Of a DNA stretch of 64,000 bases, positions 17,549-27,349 are shown piece by piece. The notes below the pieces were generated by a model, which had not been told where the DNA came from, ran no database searches, and saw nothing but the letters and a program-made list of their open reading frames with translations. Both the position numbers and the translations under genes were made by a program. Numbering within the stretch: the first letter of the stretch is position 1; each line of letters starts with the position of its first letter. The stretch comes from Methylobacterium adhaesivum (lineage in GTDB: Bacteria; Pseudomonadota; Alphaproteobacteria; Rhizobiales; Beijerinckiaceae). The stretch spans positions 124,001 to 188,000 of the forward strand of contig NZ_BPQD01000001.1 of NCBI RefSeq assembly GCF_022179065.1, given 5' to 3'.

Positions 17549-19072
17549 TCAGTAATGCCGTGCCAGCACCTCGCGCACCCGCGCGACCATCTCGGCTTCC
17601 GGCACCGAGAACTGGGCCGGCCGGGCGGCCTTCCACTCGGCGTTGCTGGCGATGCCCTCCGACGCCTTGGCGCCCTCGATGAGATCCTTGATCTGGACCT
17701 CGCCGGCCTCGCGCTCGTTCGAACCCTGGATGATGGCACAGGGCGATCCGCGCCGATCGGCGTACTTCATCTGCGCCTTCATGCCCGAGCCGCCGAGATA
17801 GAGCTCCGCCCGGATGTTTTCCGCACGCAGGGTCGCGACGAGGCGCTGGTAATCCGCGATGTTTTCGCGGTCGAGGACGAGGATCACCACCGGGCCGGGC
17901 TTGCTTGTGCCCTCCAAGAGCGGGCTCTTGATGAGTTGCAGCGCCGAGAACAGGCGCGAGACGCCGATGGAGAAGCCCGTCGCCGGCACCGGCTCGGACC
18001 GGAACCGTCCGACGAGGCCATCGTAGCGCCCGCCGCCCGCCACCGAGCCGAAGCGCACGGTCTGCCCCTCGTCGTTGACGACCGGGAAGGTCAGTTCCGC
18101 CTCGTAGACCGGGCCGGTGTAGTATTCGAGGCCGCGCACCACGGAGGGGTCGGCGCGGATGCGATCGAAGCCGTAGCCCGCCGCAGCGCAGAGCCGCATC
18201 ATCGCGTGGAGTTCGGCGATGCCCTCGCGGCCGGTGACGGAATCGCCCACCACATCGCTCCAGGCGCCGAAGAACTGCTCCCAGAACGCCATCCGGTCGG
18301 CGCCCTCAATGGGTGCGGACTGGAACGAGACGTAGGCGAGGATGCGCTCCACCGCCGCCTCGTCGAGGCCGGCGCCCTTGGTGAAGTCGCCGCTCTCGTC
18401 CTTGCGGCCCGCGCCGAGGAGCTGGCGCACGCCGTCGGGCCCGAGGCGGTCGAGCTTGTCGATGGCGCGCAGGACGGTGAGGCGCTGGCCGGCCTTGTCG
18501 GCCCCGGCGAGGCCGATGGCCTCCATCACGCCGTCGAGAACCTTGCGGTTGTTGACCTTGACCACGAACTGCCCGGCGAGGCCGAGCTTCTCGAGGGTGT
18601 CGGCCATGAGCATGCAGATCTCGGCATCCGCCGCGACGGTGCCGGCCCCGACGATGTCGGCATCGAACTGCATGAACTGGCGGAAGCGCCCCGGACCCGG
18701 CTTCTCGTTGCGGAAGACGTAGCCGGCCCGGAAGCTGCGGTAGGGCTTGGGGATCGCATCGAAATGCTCGGCCACGTGGCGGGCAAGCGGCGCCGTCAGG
18801 TCGTAGCGGAGCGACAGCCAGGATTCGTCGTCGTCCTGGAACGAGAAGACGCCCTCGTTCGGCCGGTCGAGGTCGGGCAGGAACTTGCCGAGGGCCTCGG
18901 TGTACTCGACGAACGGGGTCTCCAGGGCCTCGAACCCGTAGAGCTCGAAGCTCTGCCGGATCGTCTCGAGCATCCGGTGCTGGGCCGCGATCTCGTCCTC
19001 GCGCCGATCGACGAAGCCGCGCGGCAGGCGGGCTTTCAGGGTGTCGGCCTTGTGGGAATCGGCCTTGGCCAT
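17549..19072 (-). CDS. hisS: Histidyl-tRNA synthetase
   Basis: A 507-residue class II aminoacyl-tRNA synthetase. Motif 2 reads [20 protein letters not shown], the histidine-specific loop is [16 protein letters not shown] and motif 3 is [10 protein letters not shown]. The anticodon-binding domain is at the C-terminus. At about 500 residues, and with MQFDAD in motif 2, it resembles the divergent alphaproteobacterial HisRS type that goes with a tRNA-His lacking the extra G-1. That last point is family knowledge and not visible here. The start is ATG at 19072. Confidence 0.93.
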   Translation of the reverse strand: MAKADSHKADTLKARLPRGFVDRREDEIAAQHRMLETIRQSFELYGFEALETPFVEYTEALGKFLPDLDRPNEGVFSFQDDDESWLSLRYDLTAPLARHVAEHFDAIPKPYRSFRAGYVFRNEKPGPGRFRQFMQFDADIVGAGTVAADAEICMLMADTLEKLGLAGQFVVKVNNRKVLDGVMEAIGLAGADKAGQRLTVLRAIDKLDRLGPDGVRQLLGAGRKDESGDFTKGAGLDEAAVERILAYVSFQSAPIEGADRMAFWEQFFGAWSDVVGDSVTGREGIAELHAMMRLCAAAGYGFDRIRADPSVVRGLEYYTGPVYEAELTFPVVNDEGQTVRFGSVAGGGRYDGLVGRFRSEPVPATGFSIGVSRLFSALQLIKSPLLEGTSKPGPVVILVLDRENIADYQRLVATLRAENIRAELYLGGSGMKAQMKYADRRGSPCAIIQGSNEREAGEVQIKDLIEGAKASEGIASNAEWKAARPAQFSVPEAEMVARVREVLARHY

Positions 19073-19150
19073 GGTGGTTTCGCTTTGCGGACGGCTTGGG
19101 AAGGGTGCGGGGGCTCTATCGCGCGCGGACGGGAGCGGCAAGCGCGGGCG

Positions 19151-19642
19151 TCAGAGCTTCAGGGCCAGCAGCCCGACGAGCCCCAGGATGGCGAGCGGGA
19201 TCTGCGCCGGGCGCAGGCGCGCGAAGAACAGCGGCGCCTCCCCACGCCGGGCCGCGATCGGATCGAGGATCGTGAGGGCCCCGAAGCCGAGGATGAGCAG
19301 GGCCAGGGCGGCCACGGTCTCGTCCAGGACGGTGAGCACCAGGGCGGCGAATCCGAGGCTGAACAGCCCGATCATCGTGGCGATCTGGGCCAGCGTCGCG
19401 CCCCCCTCGGTGCGGAAGCTGAGGCCGCGGCGGACCCCGGATAGAAACAGCAGGATGGCGCAGCCCCAGAGGGTCGTCACGGTCTCGGCGGCATCGCCGA
19501 GGAATTTGCCCTGCCAGGCCCAAGCGGCCACTGCGCCCATGAGGAAGGGCAGCATCGGCCCGTAGCCGAACACGACACTCAGCCAGGGCACGGCGCGCGG
19601 CTCGGTCACGCGTAAGGTCCGGCTATCGGGGCGGTCGTCCAT
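19151..19642 (-). CDS. DUF3429 family membrane protein
   Basis: A 163-residue integral membrane protein with about five hydrophobic segments. The first covers WLSVVFGYGPMLPFLMGAVA; the last is IPLAILGLVGLLALKL. The motif LFLSGVRRGL and the overall layout match the DUF3429 family, whose function is unknown. It lies 78 bp downstream of the hisS start on the same strand. The start is ATG at 19642. Confidence 0.72.
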   Translation of the reverse strand: MDDRPDSRTLRVTEPRAVPWLSVVFGYGPMLPFLMGAVAAWAWQGKFLGDAAETVTTLWGCAILLFLSGVRRGLSFRTEGGATLAQIATMIGLFSLGFAALVLTVLDETVAALALLILGFGALTILDPIAARRGEAPLFFARLRPAQIPLAILGLVGLLALKL

Positions 19643-19785
19643 CGTATCGGGTGTCCTGCGGTCGGTCCCCACCAACCGCGGCACGCTCGGCCCGTTCCGC
19701 GTTCTTGTGCCTCTCCCAAAACGCCCGCGGCATCGTCGGCGTCGCGGAGAGCAACGGAGGACGCGCGGGCGTTTCGTCAGGCCCT

Positions 19786-20460
19786 TTACGGCGCCGCCGC
19801 GAGCCAGTCGCCGAAGCCTTGCGCGTAGTCGTCGGCGGCGCGGTCGAAGAGATCGTCGGTTTCGCCGGCCGTGATCGCGGCATCGATCAGAATACCCGTG
19901 AGCCCTTGACCGACGGTCTTGACGCCGATCCCGCCTTTGTAGGTGGTGATCACTGCGTTGGTGCGCGCGTCCACGATGTCGATATCGGCGCTGACCGTCG
20001 GGTTGCCGCCGATGGTGATGCGGCGGATGGCGGAGGGAATATCGGCGCGGGTGACGGTGGCCACGAGGCGAACCGGCCGCGTGCCCGCAGGCCGCTTGGC
20101 GAGGACCCGCTCCAGCTTGGTCTTCAGGCGACGCGCCACCAGATCGCGGACGAAGGCGCGCCCTGCCGGCGTCGCCGCCACGGCGGGATCGTTCGGTGAC
20201 AGGCCGTTGGCCCGGGCGTAATCCGCCTCGGCTGTGCCCCAGACGATGGGCGCCGTCTCGGGCACCCGAACATCCAGGCTGGTGAAGCGAAGTTCCGCAG
20301 TCTCGACGGAGGAAAGGCGATTCGGCGCCGGCGTAACGCAGCCGGATACGCCGAAGCCGAGACCTAGTCCGAGCAGGAGTGCCGCAGCGACACGCGGCCG
20401 CCTGGGCCGGTGTTCAGCCAAGGGCGGCGTCGGCGTCCTGCGGGAATGGAAGGAACGCAT
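19786..20460 (-). CDS. Hypothetical outer-membrane-type lipoprotein
   Basis: A 224-residue predicted lipoprotein. The N-terminus is Arg-rich, then a hydrophobic run ends at the lipobox VSGC. The mature part (about residues 50-224) is a single alpha/beta domain with VRLVATVTRADIPSAIRRI and IVDARTNAVITTY, the style of small lipoproteins that carry a repeated beta-sheet domain. I do not recognise a named family with certainty. It ends 143 bp upstream of the DUF3429 gene. Confidence 0.62.
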   Translation of the reverse strand: MRSFHSRRTPTPPLAEHRPRRPRVAAALLLGLGLGFGVSGCVTPAPNRLSSVETAELRFTSLDVRVPETAPIVWGTAEADYARANGLSPNDPAVAATPAGRAFVRDLVARRLKTKLERVLAKRPAGTRPVRLVATVTRADIPSAIRRITIGGNPTVSADIDIVDARTNAVITTYKGGIGVKTVGQGLTGILIDAAITAGETDDLFDRAADDYAQGFGDWLAAAP

Positions 20461-20621
20461 CTCGGGGCATCTCGCGGGTTGGGTTGCAATGACCAACCCG
20501 TTCTCCCGGTCCAGGCCGACCCGCGCCGGGAGGTTCCGCCGCGCCGTCCCAACTAGCACAACCGGCACAAGGGAGATGCAACCCGTGCGCAACAGGGCTC
20601 GAGACCCGACGCTGAAACCTT

Positions 20622-20658
20622 GCTCCTCCGCCGACCTCCTACTGGTCAGCGGAGGAGC
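20622..20658 (-). terminator. Hairpin downstream of secB
   Basis: A perfect 10-bp stem, GCTCCTCCGC / GCGGAGGAGC, closes a 17-base loop directly after the secB stop. No T-run follows. Confidence 0.4.
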
Positions 20659-20665
20659 GGCGTCC

Positions 20666-21178
20666 TCAGGAGGAGAGCGGGCCGCTCTCGACGCCCTGTC
20701 CCTGCGCTTCCATCGCCTTCTGGCGGTAGAGGCCGACGAAATCGATGGGATCGATGTAGAGCGGCGGGAAGCCGCCATTGCGCACGGCTTCAGCGACGAT
20801 CTGGCGAGCGAAGGGGAACAGCAGGCGCGGACACTCGATCATCACGGCCGGATGGAGCTGATCCTGCGGGATGTTGCGCATGCGGAAGATGCCCGCATAG
20901 GTGAGCTCGAACGCGAACAGCACGTCGCCGCCGGTCTTGGCATCGCCTTCGAGGGTCAACTCGACCTCGAAATCCTCTTCCGCGATCTGCCGAGCGTTGA
21001 CGTTGACCTGGATGTTGATCTGCGGCGCCGATTCCTGAGGCTGGAGCGAGCGCGGGGCGTTCGGATTCTCGAAGGAGAGATCCTTGGCGTATTGCCCGAG
21101 GGCGTTGATGGCGGGGAGCTGGTCCTCGGTCTGCGCCGTGGCGCCACCGTTCCCGTTCGGTGCCGATGTGTCGGCCAT
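20666..21178 (-). CDS. secB: Protein-export chaperone SecB
   Basis: A 170-residue SecB, close to the usual 150-170. It is a tetrameric cytosolic chaperone that keeps preproteins unfolded and delivers them to SecA. Family landmarks are [23 protein letters not shown] and the C-terminal [20 protein letters not shown] and [11 protein letters not shown] segments. ATG at 21178 gives the normal family N-terminus. It is divergent from the timA-mltA-smr cluster, a common alphaproteobacterial arrangement. Confidence 0.95.
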   Translation of the reverse strand: MADTSAPNGNGGATAQTEDQLPAINALGQYAKDLSFENPNAPRSLQPQESAPQINIQVNVNARQIAEEDFEVELTLEGDAKTGGDVLFAFELTYAGIFRMRNIPQDQLHPAVMIECPRLLFPFARQIVAEAVRNGGFPPLYIDPIDFVGLYRQKAMEAQGQGVESGPLSS

Positions 21179-21543
21179 GGCGTTCTTGTCCTTCTCAAGT
21201 GCCCCAGGAGCATGCTTCGTCGGGAGCACGATCCTCGGGGGGCACGATCCTCGGGAGCATGCGCGGGCCGGCTGTCGTTCGTTCGGCGACGGTTGCGACC
21301 ACCCGTCCGGTGCGAGAGCGCGCTATCATGCCGATGGAGTGCGAACAAGGCACGCCCGCCGCGCCTGGAACCGGGGCTGGGCGCGCACCATATCCCGTGT
21401 CTCAGGAGGGCCGCCGTAGCGGAGACGCTTTCGGGCGAGTCGGCTCGCTCCCGGCGCGGGGCTCGGCTAAAGCACGTCCGACAGGGTTTTCCGGAGCCCC
21501 TCGAATTGCAGTCGTCGTGCGACGGCCACGATCAGGATCGGTG
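21179..21543. other. Divergent intergenic region between secB and timA
   Basis: These 365 bases contain the promoters for both directions. The one visible structure is a 14-bp tandem repeat at 21227-21256. The timA frame is open through most of the region, but the implied sequence is not protein-like for the Tim44 family. Confidence 0.55.
21227..21256. repeat. Tandem 14-bp direct repeat upstream of secB
   Basis: GCACGATCCTCGGG occurs at 21227-21240 and again at 21243-21256, with two bases between. GGGAGCA also flanks both sides of the pair. It lies 49 bp before the secB start and could be a regulator site or replication slippage. Confidence 0.5.
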
Positions 21544-22269
21544 ATGCAGGATTCCTTCGATTTGACGACCTTGATCTTCCTCGCCCTGGCGGTGTTCGTG
21601 ATCTGGCGCCTGCGTTCGGTGCTTGGCCAGAAGACCGGCGCGGAACGCTCCCCCTTCAAGCCGGTGGACCGCAGCCGCACGGAGCCGCCGGCCAACCGGC
21701 CGGAGGGCGACAACGTGGTGCGCCTGCCCGGTGCCGATCGGGCCTCCGCCGACCGAGCGCAGACGGCACCGCGCCCGGAAGCCCGCGACTGGCGCGGCAT
21801 CGCCGAGCCCGGTTCGGCCATCGCCAACGGCCTCGAAGCCGTGGTGCAGGTGGAGCCCGGCTTCGATCCGCGCAGCTTCGTCGAGGGCGCGAAATCGGCC
21901 TACGAAGCCATCGTGATCGCGTTCGCGAAGGGCGATCGCAAGACGCTGCGCAGCCTGCTCTCGCGGGAGGTCTGCGAGGGTTTCGAGCGTGAAATCGACG
22001 CGCGCGAGGGCCGCAAGGAGGTGGTGGAGACCACCTTCGTGTCCCTCGACAAGGCCGAGATCGTCGCCGTCGACGTCAAGAACCGCGTGGCCCAGGTCAC
22101 GGTGCGCTTCCTCTCCCACCTCATCACCGCGACCCGTAACGCCCAGGGTCAGGTGATCGACGGCAGCGCCGAGACCGTGGTCGAGGTGCCCGACGTCTGG
22201 ACCTTCGCCCGGACACTGGGCACCCGCGATCCGAACTGGCAGCTCGTCGCCACCGAAGCCGGTGCCTAG
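21544..22269 (+). CDS. timA: Tim44-like domain protein TimA
   Basis: A 241-residue inner-membrane protein. A single N-terminal transmembrane helix (LTTLIFLALAVFVIWRL) is followed by a charged linker and a C-terminal Tim44/Tim44-like domain from about residue 95: FVEGAKSAYEAIVIAFAKGD, then LLSREVCEGFEREI. The mitochondrial relative tethers the import motor; the bacterial role is not well established. The start is ATG at 21544, with GTG at 21541 as an alternative. Its 3' end overlaps mltA by 8 bp. Confidence 0.88.
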   Translation: MQDSFDLTTLIFLALAVFVIWRLRSVLGQKTGAERSPFKPVDRSRTEPPANRPEGDNVVRLPGADRASADRAQTAPRPEARDWRGIAEPGSAIANGLEAVVQVEPGFDPRSFVEGAKSAYEAIVIAFAKGDRKTLRSLLSREVCEGFEREIDAREGRKEVVETTFVSLDKAEIVAVDVKNRVAQVTVRFLSHLITATRNAQGQVIDGSAETVVEVPDVWTFARTLGTRDPNWQLVATEAGA

Positions 22270-23479
22270 GCGGCCCTCACCGGTCATGCCCGGTTCGGCG
22301 CTCCGGCGCTTCCTGCCTCCCGCGACGGCCCTGGCGGCCTGTCTCGGCTCCGTGTTTCCCGGCTCGGCTGCGCAGGCGGCCGAGCCGTTGCGTGTGGGCG
22401 GCGCGGTGTTGGAAGCCGTCGACGTCGCACAGCTCGCCGGCTTCCCCGGTCCCGATCCCGAACGGGCCCTCGACGCCTTCCGCCGGACCTGTGCGGCGGC
22501 GCCGGTGCCCCTGGCTCCAACCATCACCGGCGACGCGGCCGCGCTGTCCGCCGCCTGCGCGCGGGCCGCCGCCGTTGCCCCCGAAGGGGCCGCCAGCTTC
22601 TTCGCCACGGCGTTCGCCGCCTACCGGGTCGTCCGGCCCGCCGCCGAGGGGACGCCCGTGCGCCGCACGGGCTTCCTGACGGGCTATTTCGAACCGGAAC
22701 TCTCCGGCTCGCCCGAGGCGGCGCCCGGCTACACCGCGCCGGTTCTCGCCCGCCCCGCCGACCTCGTGAGCCTGGAGCCGGGCGAGGCGCATCCCGGCCT
22801 CGACCCCACCCTGCGCGCCGCGCGCCGCACGGAGGCCGGCCTCGTTCCCTATCCCGACCGGGCCGCCATCGAGGACGACGGGCCGGGGCCGTCACGGATT
22901 CCGCTGCTCTGGCTCCACCCCGTCGATCTCTTCGTCCTCCAGGTCCAGGGGTCGGGGCGGGTGCGCCTCACGGATGGGCGGGTCGTGCGGGTGCTCTACG
23001 ACGGGCGCAACGGCCGCCCCTACACCGCCATCGGGAAGCTGTTGGTGGCCGAAGGCCATCTGCCCCTCGAGGGCTTGACCCTGGCGCGCTGGACCGGCTG
23101 GCTACGCGACAATCCCGAGATCGCCCGCCGCCTGATGCGCCGCAACCAATCGTACATCTTCTTCAAGCTCGCGCCCGTCGAGGATGCCGCCCTCGGACCG
23201 CCCGGCGCCGCCGGGGTTCCTTTGAGCCCCGGCCACAGCCTCGCCGTGGATTCGACCCTCTGGCGCTACGGCCTGCCGTTCTGGATCGAGGCCTCGGACG
23301 ATCCCGCGACCGGTCGCATCGTCATCGCGGCCGATACCGGCTCGGCCATCGTCGGTCCGGCGCGGGGCGACCTCTATCTTGGCACCGGCGAAGCGGCCGG
23401 CGTCGCCGCCGGCAACCTGCGGGCCCCGGCGGGCTTCGTCGTGCTGCTGCCGCGCGCCGCCGCGCCGGCCGGGCCATGA
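22262..23479 (+). CDS. mltA: Membrane-bound lytic murein transglycosylase A
   Basis: A 405-residue MltA. The signal region ends about residue 40 (AAQAAEP). The MltA domain carries GFLTGYFEPELSGS and LQVQGSGRVRL, and the C-terminal 3D domain provides the catalytic aspartates (SLAVDSTLW, IAADTGSAI). It cleaves the glycan strands of peptidoglycan to anhydromuropeptides. There is no clear lipobox, so it may be periplasmic and soluble. The start is GTG at 22262, or ATG at 22286. It overlaps both neighbours, so timA-mltA-smr form one operon. Confidence 0.88.
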   Translation: MPRRPSPVMPGSALRRFLPPATALAACLGSVFPGSAAQAAEPLRVGGAVLEAVDVAQLAGFPGPDPERALDAFRRTCAAAPVPLAPTITGDAAALSAACARAAAVAPEGAASFFATAFAAYRVVRPAAEGTPVRRTGFLTGYFEPELSGSPEAAPGYTAPVLARPADLVSLEPGEAHPGLDPTLRAARRTEAGLVPYPDRAAIEDDGPGPSRIPLLWLHPVDLFVLQVQGSGRVRLTDGRVVRVLYDGRNGRPYTAIGKLLVAEGHLPLEGLTLARWTGWLRDNPEIARRLMRRNQSYIFFKLAPVEDAALGPPGAAGVPLSPGHSLAVDSTLWRYGLPFWIEASDDPATGRIVIAADTGSAIVGPARGDLYLGTGEAAGVAAGNLRAPAGFVVLLPRAAAPAGP

Positions 23480-24117
23480 GGCCCCCCCGGCGGCCCCGCG
23501 GCCTCTCGGGCGAGGATGCCTACCTGTGGGGCGAGATCGCCCGCCTGATCACGCCCCTGCGCGGTCGCGCCCGGCCGGCGAAACCGAAGCCGAGCCCGGT
23601 GATCGCTGCACCGATCCTGCCGGCAAAGCCCATCATGAAGCCGGCTCATAAGTCGCCACCCTCACCGATGGCGAAGCAGCCCGCGCCGGCCGCGAAACCA
23701 CCGGGTAAGCGACTCATCCTGAAGCCGAATCCCCCAGCGACGCTTCCGCCCCCCGTGGTCGCCCCCCCTCCCCTGGCGCAGGGTCTGGAGCGACGCGTGC
23801 GTCTCGCCTTCCGACGCGGCGCCCTGCAGGTCGATGCCCGGATCGATCTCCACGGAATGTATCAGGCGCAGGCGCACGGCGCCCTGATGGGCTTCCTCAT
23901 GCGAGCGCGGGCGGCGGGTCACACTCATGTTCTCGTCGTCACCGGCAAGGGCGGGATGGATTACGACGACGCGTTTTCCGAGCGCGGCGTCCTGCGCCGC
24001 AGCGTGCCGCACTGGCTGCGGGCGCCCGAATTGCGCAGCATCGTCCTCGGCTTCGAGGAAGCGGCCCGTCACCACGGCGGAGCCGGCGCCCTCTACGTCC
24101 GCCTGCGCCGTCGTTGA
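23476..24117 (+). CDS. Smr-domain protein
   Basis: A 213-residue protein. The N-terminal 95 residues are Pro/Lys/Ala-rich and probably disordered. The C-terminal Smr domain has RIDLHGMYQAQAH, VVTGKGG and GGAGALYVRLRRR. Smr domains are nucleic-acid binding and often act as endonucleases in ribosome rescue or repair. It starts in an ATGA overlap with mltA and is the last gene of the timA operon. Confidence 0.85.
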   Translation: MRPPRRPRGLSGEDAYLWGEIARLITPLRGRARPAKPKPSPVIAAPILPAKPIMKPAHKSPPSPMAKQPAPAAKPPGKRLILKPNPPATLPPPVVAPPPLAQGLERRVRLAFRRGALQVDARIDLHGMYQAQAHGALMGFLMRARAAGHTHVLVVTGKGGMDYDDAFSERGVLRRSVPHWLRAPELRSIVLGFEEAARHHGGAGALYVRLRRR

Positions 24118-24328
24118 TTCCGGCTTGAGCAAGCGAAAGAATCACGATAACGTCGAAGTCCCTCCCAATACGCCGTGATGCATCCCGCGAGTCTTCCAGA
24201 CTCCCCCAAGACGATGCGCGGAACCGTCCTTTTCAACGGTCCGACGACAGGTGCTGAGACAGTGCCCGGCGAATCCATCCCAGACGACCTCTGCCCCTCA
24301 TCCGTTTTTGCCGCGGTTTAGAATTCCC

Positions 24329-25672
24329 ATGACAGCCTCATACGACGCCCTTGAACCCGTGGATGCACCGGCCGAGGGTGGCCTCGCCGCCGCCGATCTC
24401 GACGGCAAGCGCGAGGTCAAGCTCCAGGATCTGAAGTCCAAGACGCCGACCGATCTCATCGCTTTCGCCGAAGAGGTCGAGGTCGAGAACGCCTCCACCA
24501 TGCGCAAGCAGGAGTTGATGTTCGCGATCCTGAAGCAGCTCGCTGCCAAGGACGTCGAGATCATCGGGGCCGGCACAGTGGAAGTGCTGCAGGACGGTTT
24601 CGGCTTCCTGCGGTCGTCCGACTCGAACTACCTGCCCGGCCCCGACGACATCTACATCTCGCCGACCCAGATCCGCCGTTTCGGCCTGCGCACGGGCGAC
24701 ACGGTGGAGGGGCCGATCCGGGGTCCGAAGGATGGCGAGCGCTACTTCGCCCTGCTGAAGGTGAACACGATCAACTTCGAGAGCCCGGAGAAGATCAAGC
24801 ACAAGGTTCACTTCGACAACCTAACGCCGCTGTTCCCGACCCAGCGCTTCAAGCTCGAACTCGACAATCCGCCGAAGAAGGACTTTTCGCCCCGGATCAT
24901 CGATATCGTCGCCCCCATCGGCAAGGGCCAGCGCGCCCTCATCGTGGCGCCGCCGCGCACGGGCAAGACCGTGCTGATGCAGAACATCGCCCAGTCGATC
25001 ACCATCAATCACCCGGAATGCTACCTCATCGTGCTGCTCATCGACGAGCGCCCCGAGGAAGTGACCGACATGATCCGCTCGGTGAAGGGCGAAGTCATCG
25101 CCTCCACCTTCGACGAGCCGGCGACCCGCCACGTCCAGGTTGCCGAAATGGTGATCGAGAAGGCCAAGCGCCTCGTCGAGCACGGCCGCGACGTTGTCAT
25201 CCTGCTCGATTCGATCACGCGTCTGGGCCGCGCCTACAACACCGTGGTGCCGTCATCCGGCAAGGTGCTCACGGGCGGCGTCGATGCCAACGCCCTGCAG
25301 CGCCCCAAACGCTTCTTCGGCGCGGCGCGCAATATCGAGGAGGGCGGCTCGCTCTCGATCATCGCGACGGCGCTCATCGACACAGGCTCGCGCATGGACG
25401 AGGTGATCTTCGAGGAGTTCAAGGGCACGGGCAACTCGGAAATCATTCTCGACCGCAAGGTCTCCGACAAGCGCATCTTCCCGGCCATCGACATCACCCG
25501 TTCGGGCACCCGCAAGGAAGAACTGCTGGTCCCACCGGACTCCCTCAAGAAGACCTACGTGCTGCGCCGCATCCTCAACCCGATGGGCGTCACCGACGCC
25601 ATCGAGTTCCTTATGGACAAGCTGCGCCAGACCAAGAGCAACAACGACTTCTTCGACTCCATGAACACCTGA
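24329..25672 (+). CDS. rho: Transcription termination factor Rho
   Basis: A 447-residue hexameric RNA helicase that ends transcription at unstructured C-rich RNA. The N-terminal Rho-N domain spans residues 33-75. The cold-shock-like RNA-binding domain follows, with [13 protein letters not shown] and [12 protein letters not shown]. The ATPase has Walker [12 protein letters not shown] (about 209-218), [13 protein letters not shown] and the Q-loop/R-loop region. ATG at 24329 matches the family start. A 211-bp gap separates it from smr, and a hairpin terminator follows. Confidence 0.95.
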   Translation: MTASYDALEPVDAPAEGGLAAADLDGKREVKLQDLKSKTPTDLIAFAEEVEVENASTMRKQELMFAILKQLAAKDVEIIGAGTVEVLQDGFGFLRSSDSNYLPGPDDIYISPTQIRRFGLRTGDTVEGPIRGPKDGERYFALLKVNTINFESPEKIKHKVHFDNLTPLFPTQRFKLELDNPPKKDFSPRIIDIVAPIGKGQRALIVAPPRTGKTVLMQNIAQSITINHPECYLIVLLIDERPEEVTDMIRSVKGEVIASTFDEPATRHVQVAEMVIEKAKRLVEHGRDVVILLDSITRLGRAYNTVVPSSGKVLTGGVDANALQRPKRFFGAARNIEEGGSLSIIATALIDTGSRMDEVIFEEFKGTGNSEIILDRKVSDKRIFPAIDITRSGTRKEELLVPPDSLKKTYVLRRILNPMGVTDAIEFLMDKLRQTKSNNDFFDSMNT

Positions 25673-25680
25673 AGCCCGGG

Positions 25681-25717
25681 TGCCGGGAGCCGTTTGGGCT
25701 CCCGGGCACAGGATTTT
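25681..25717 (+). terminator. Rho-independent-type terminator after rho
   Basis: An 11-bp stem, TGCCGGGAGCC with GGCTCCCGGGCA (one bulged G), has a 5-base loop, and TTTTT follows 4 bases later. It begins 9 bases after the rho stop. Confidence 0.75.
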
Positions 25718-25873
25718 TCGTCACGCTCACGATGCGCCTCGTTCCCCTGATGGAACAGATCAGGGTGAACGGGGAAACTGCCTGAACGATCGCATCGCTC
25801 TGACCTGCGAAGCCCTTCCTGCGGACCGAAAACCAAGTTGCGCGAACCAGCATCGAAGGGTCGGGACGCGATA

Positions 25874-25885
25874 TTTTCCGGAAAA
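25874..25885. promoter_or_regulatory. Palindrome upstream of mnmE
   Basis: TTTTCCGGAAAA, a perfect 12-bp palindrome in an AT-rich stretch 71 bp before the mnmE start. It may be part of the promoter or a regulator site. Confidence 0.35.
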
Positions 25886-25955
25886 AACTAAAAATCTTGC
25901 CGGCTCATGATTTGTGCCTTCGCTGGCAATTCGCTCATTTCGCACACGCCTGCCG

Positions 25956-27275
25956 ATGGATCATCCAAGCACCATCTTCGCGCCCGCCAGCAGTTACGGC
26001 CGATCGGCCATTGCAGTCATCCGGATCAGCGGCTCCGCGTCGGGTGAGAGCCTGATCCGCCTCACGACAGGCCCCCTCCCGCCTCCCCGCCGACTCGTGC
26101 TGCGAAGCCTACGTGACCCATCGCAGGACGTGCTCGATCAAGCCCTCGTCGTGTGGATGCCCGGCCCCGGTACCTTCACGGGCGAGGATATGGTTGAACT
26201 CCACCTGCATGGTGGCCTCGCCGTCCGTGCCGCCGTTCTACGGGCGCTTGCTGCCTGTCCTGGATGCGAGCCGGCCAAGGTCGGCGAGTTCACGCGCCGC
26301 GCTTTTCTCAACGGTCGTCTCGACCTGACGGAAGCCGAAGGCATCGCCGATCTCATCGACGCGGAGACCGAGGCACAGCGGCGCCAGGCCCTACGCCAGC
26401 TCGACGGCGCCCTTGGGCGTCAGGTCTCTGAATGGCGCGACCGGATCATCGATCTTCTAGCCGGCGTCGAGGCCGCCCTCGATTTCTCCGACGAAGGCGA
26501 TGTCGATGACGATGCCCTAGACAACGCTCTGTACGATAAGGCGCGGGCGCTGCGTGATGCCATCGCAAAGGTTCTGGACGATGGGCGCTGCGGTGAACGC
26601 CTGCGTGAGGGTTTCACCGTTGTGCTGGCCGGGCCTCCCAATGCGGGCAAATCGACCCTCTTGAATGCTTTGAGCCGGCGCGACGCCGCTATTGTGTCGC
26701 CGATCGCCGGCACCACCCGTGACATCATTGAAGTGCGATGCGATCTTGGTGGCCTGCCCGTTCTTCTTATCGATACGGCGGGCTTACGCGACACACAGGA
26801 TCCCATTGAGATGGAAGGGATCCGGCGCACGCGGGCGCGTATCGCCCAGGCTGACCTCGTGCTGCTCCTCGATCAGGGCGATACGTCCGCCGTTGAGGAG
26901 ACCCACCCGGCCCCCTCCCCCGCCACCCTGCATATTCGGACCAAGGCGGACTTGTCCCCGCCCTCCCCCTCGAGCGCAATCCTCGCGGTTTCGGCGATTA
27001 CGGGCGCGGGTCTCGATACGCTGCTCGATGCCATTGCCCGTCGAGCGGCCGATGCAGTGGGGGGCGACAATGCCCTCATCACACGGGAGCGGCATCGGGA
27101 AGGACTGACGCGGTGCCGGGACCACCTCGATCGCCTGCTCGAAGGGACGGCACTGCCGGAATTGGCAGCGGAGGATCTTCGGCTGGCCGTTCGAGCCCTC
27201 GGCGAAGTCGCGGGGCATGTCGGCGTCGAGGATATCCTCGATCGGTTGTTCTCCGGCTTCTGTATCGGAAAATAA
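25956..27275 (+). CDS. mnmE: tRNA modification GTPase MnmE
   Basis: A 439-residue enzyme that works with MnmG to modify U34 of certain tRNAs to cmnm5U. The N-terminal tetrahydrofolate-binding domain begins [20 protein letters not shown]. The G domain has G1 GPPNAGKST (226-234), TTRDIIEV and DTAGLRDT. The C-terminal FCIGK with its catalytic cysteine is intact. The start is ATG at 25956. A parS-like site lies in the 74-bp gap before mnmG. Confidence 0.95.
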   Translation: MDHPSTIFAPASSYGRSAIAVIRISGSASGESLIRLTTGPLPPPRRLVLRSLRDPSQDVLDQALVVWMPGPGTFTGEDMVELHLHGGLAVRAAVLRALAACPGCEPAKVGEFTRRAFLNGRLDLTEAEGIADLIDAETEAQRRQALRQLDGALGRQVSEWRDRIIDLLAGVEAALDFSDEGDVDDDALDNALYDKARALRDAIAKVLDDGRCGERLREGFTVVLAGPPNAGKSTLLNALSRRDAAIVSPIAGTTRDIIEVRCDLGGLPVLLIDTAGLRDTQDPIEMEGIRRTRARIAQADLVLLLDQGDTSAVEETHPAPSPATLHIRTKADLSPPSPSSAILAVSAITGAGLDTLLDAIARRAADAVGGDNALITRERHREGLTRCRDHLDRLLEGTALPELAAEDLRLAVRALGEVAGHVGVEDILDRLFSGFCIGK

Positions 27276-27287
27276 ACAGGCTACCGG

Positions 27288-27299
27288 TTTCACGTGAAA
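27288..27299. promoter_or_regulatory. parS site 1 (mnmE-mnmG gap)
   Basis: TTTCACGTGAAA, a perfect 12-bp palindrome. With the flanking G it matches 13 of the 14 central bases of the widespread ParB target TGTTTCACGTGAAACA. It lies about 3.5 kb from parB. Confidence 0.75.
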
Positions 27300-27349
27300 A
27301 TCCGCGAGAATTGTTGACGCTTCGGCGCCGGTCCGCGTACTCCCCATCC

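Noticed and set aside
17555-19444. A 629-codon open frame opposite hisS
   Set aside because: It is the antisense shadow of a GC-rich gene: low-complexity His/Arg/Gly/Glu composition and no recognisable domain, while hisS on the other strand is unambiguous.
24118-24328. Chromosomal origin near rho
   Set aside because: Gene order suggests the origin is not far away, but this gap has no DnaA box cluster or AT-rich unwinding element.
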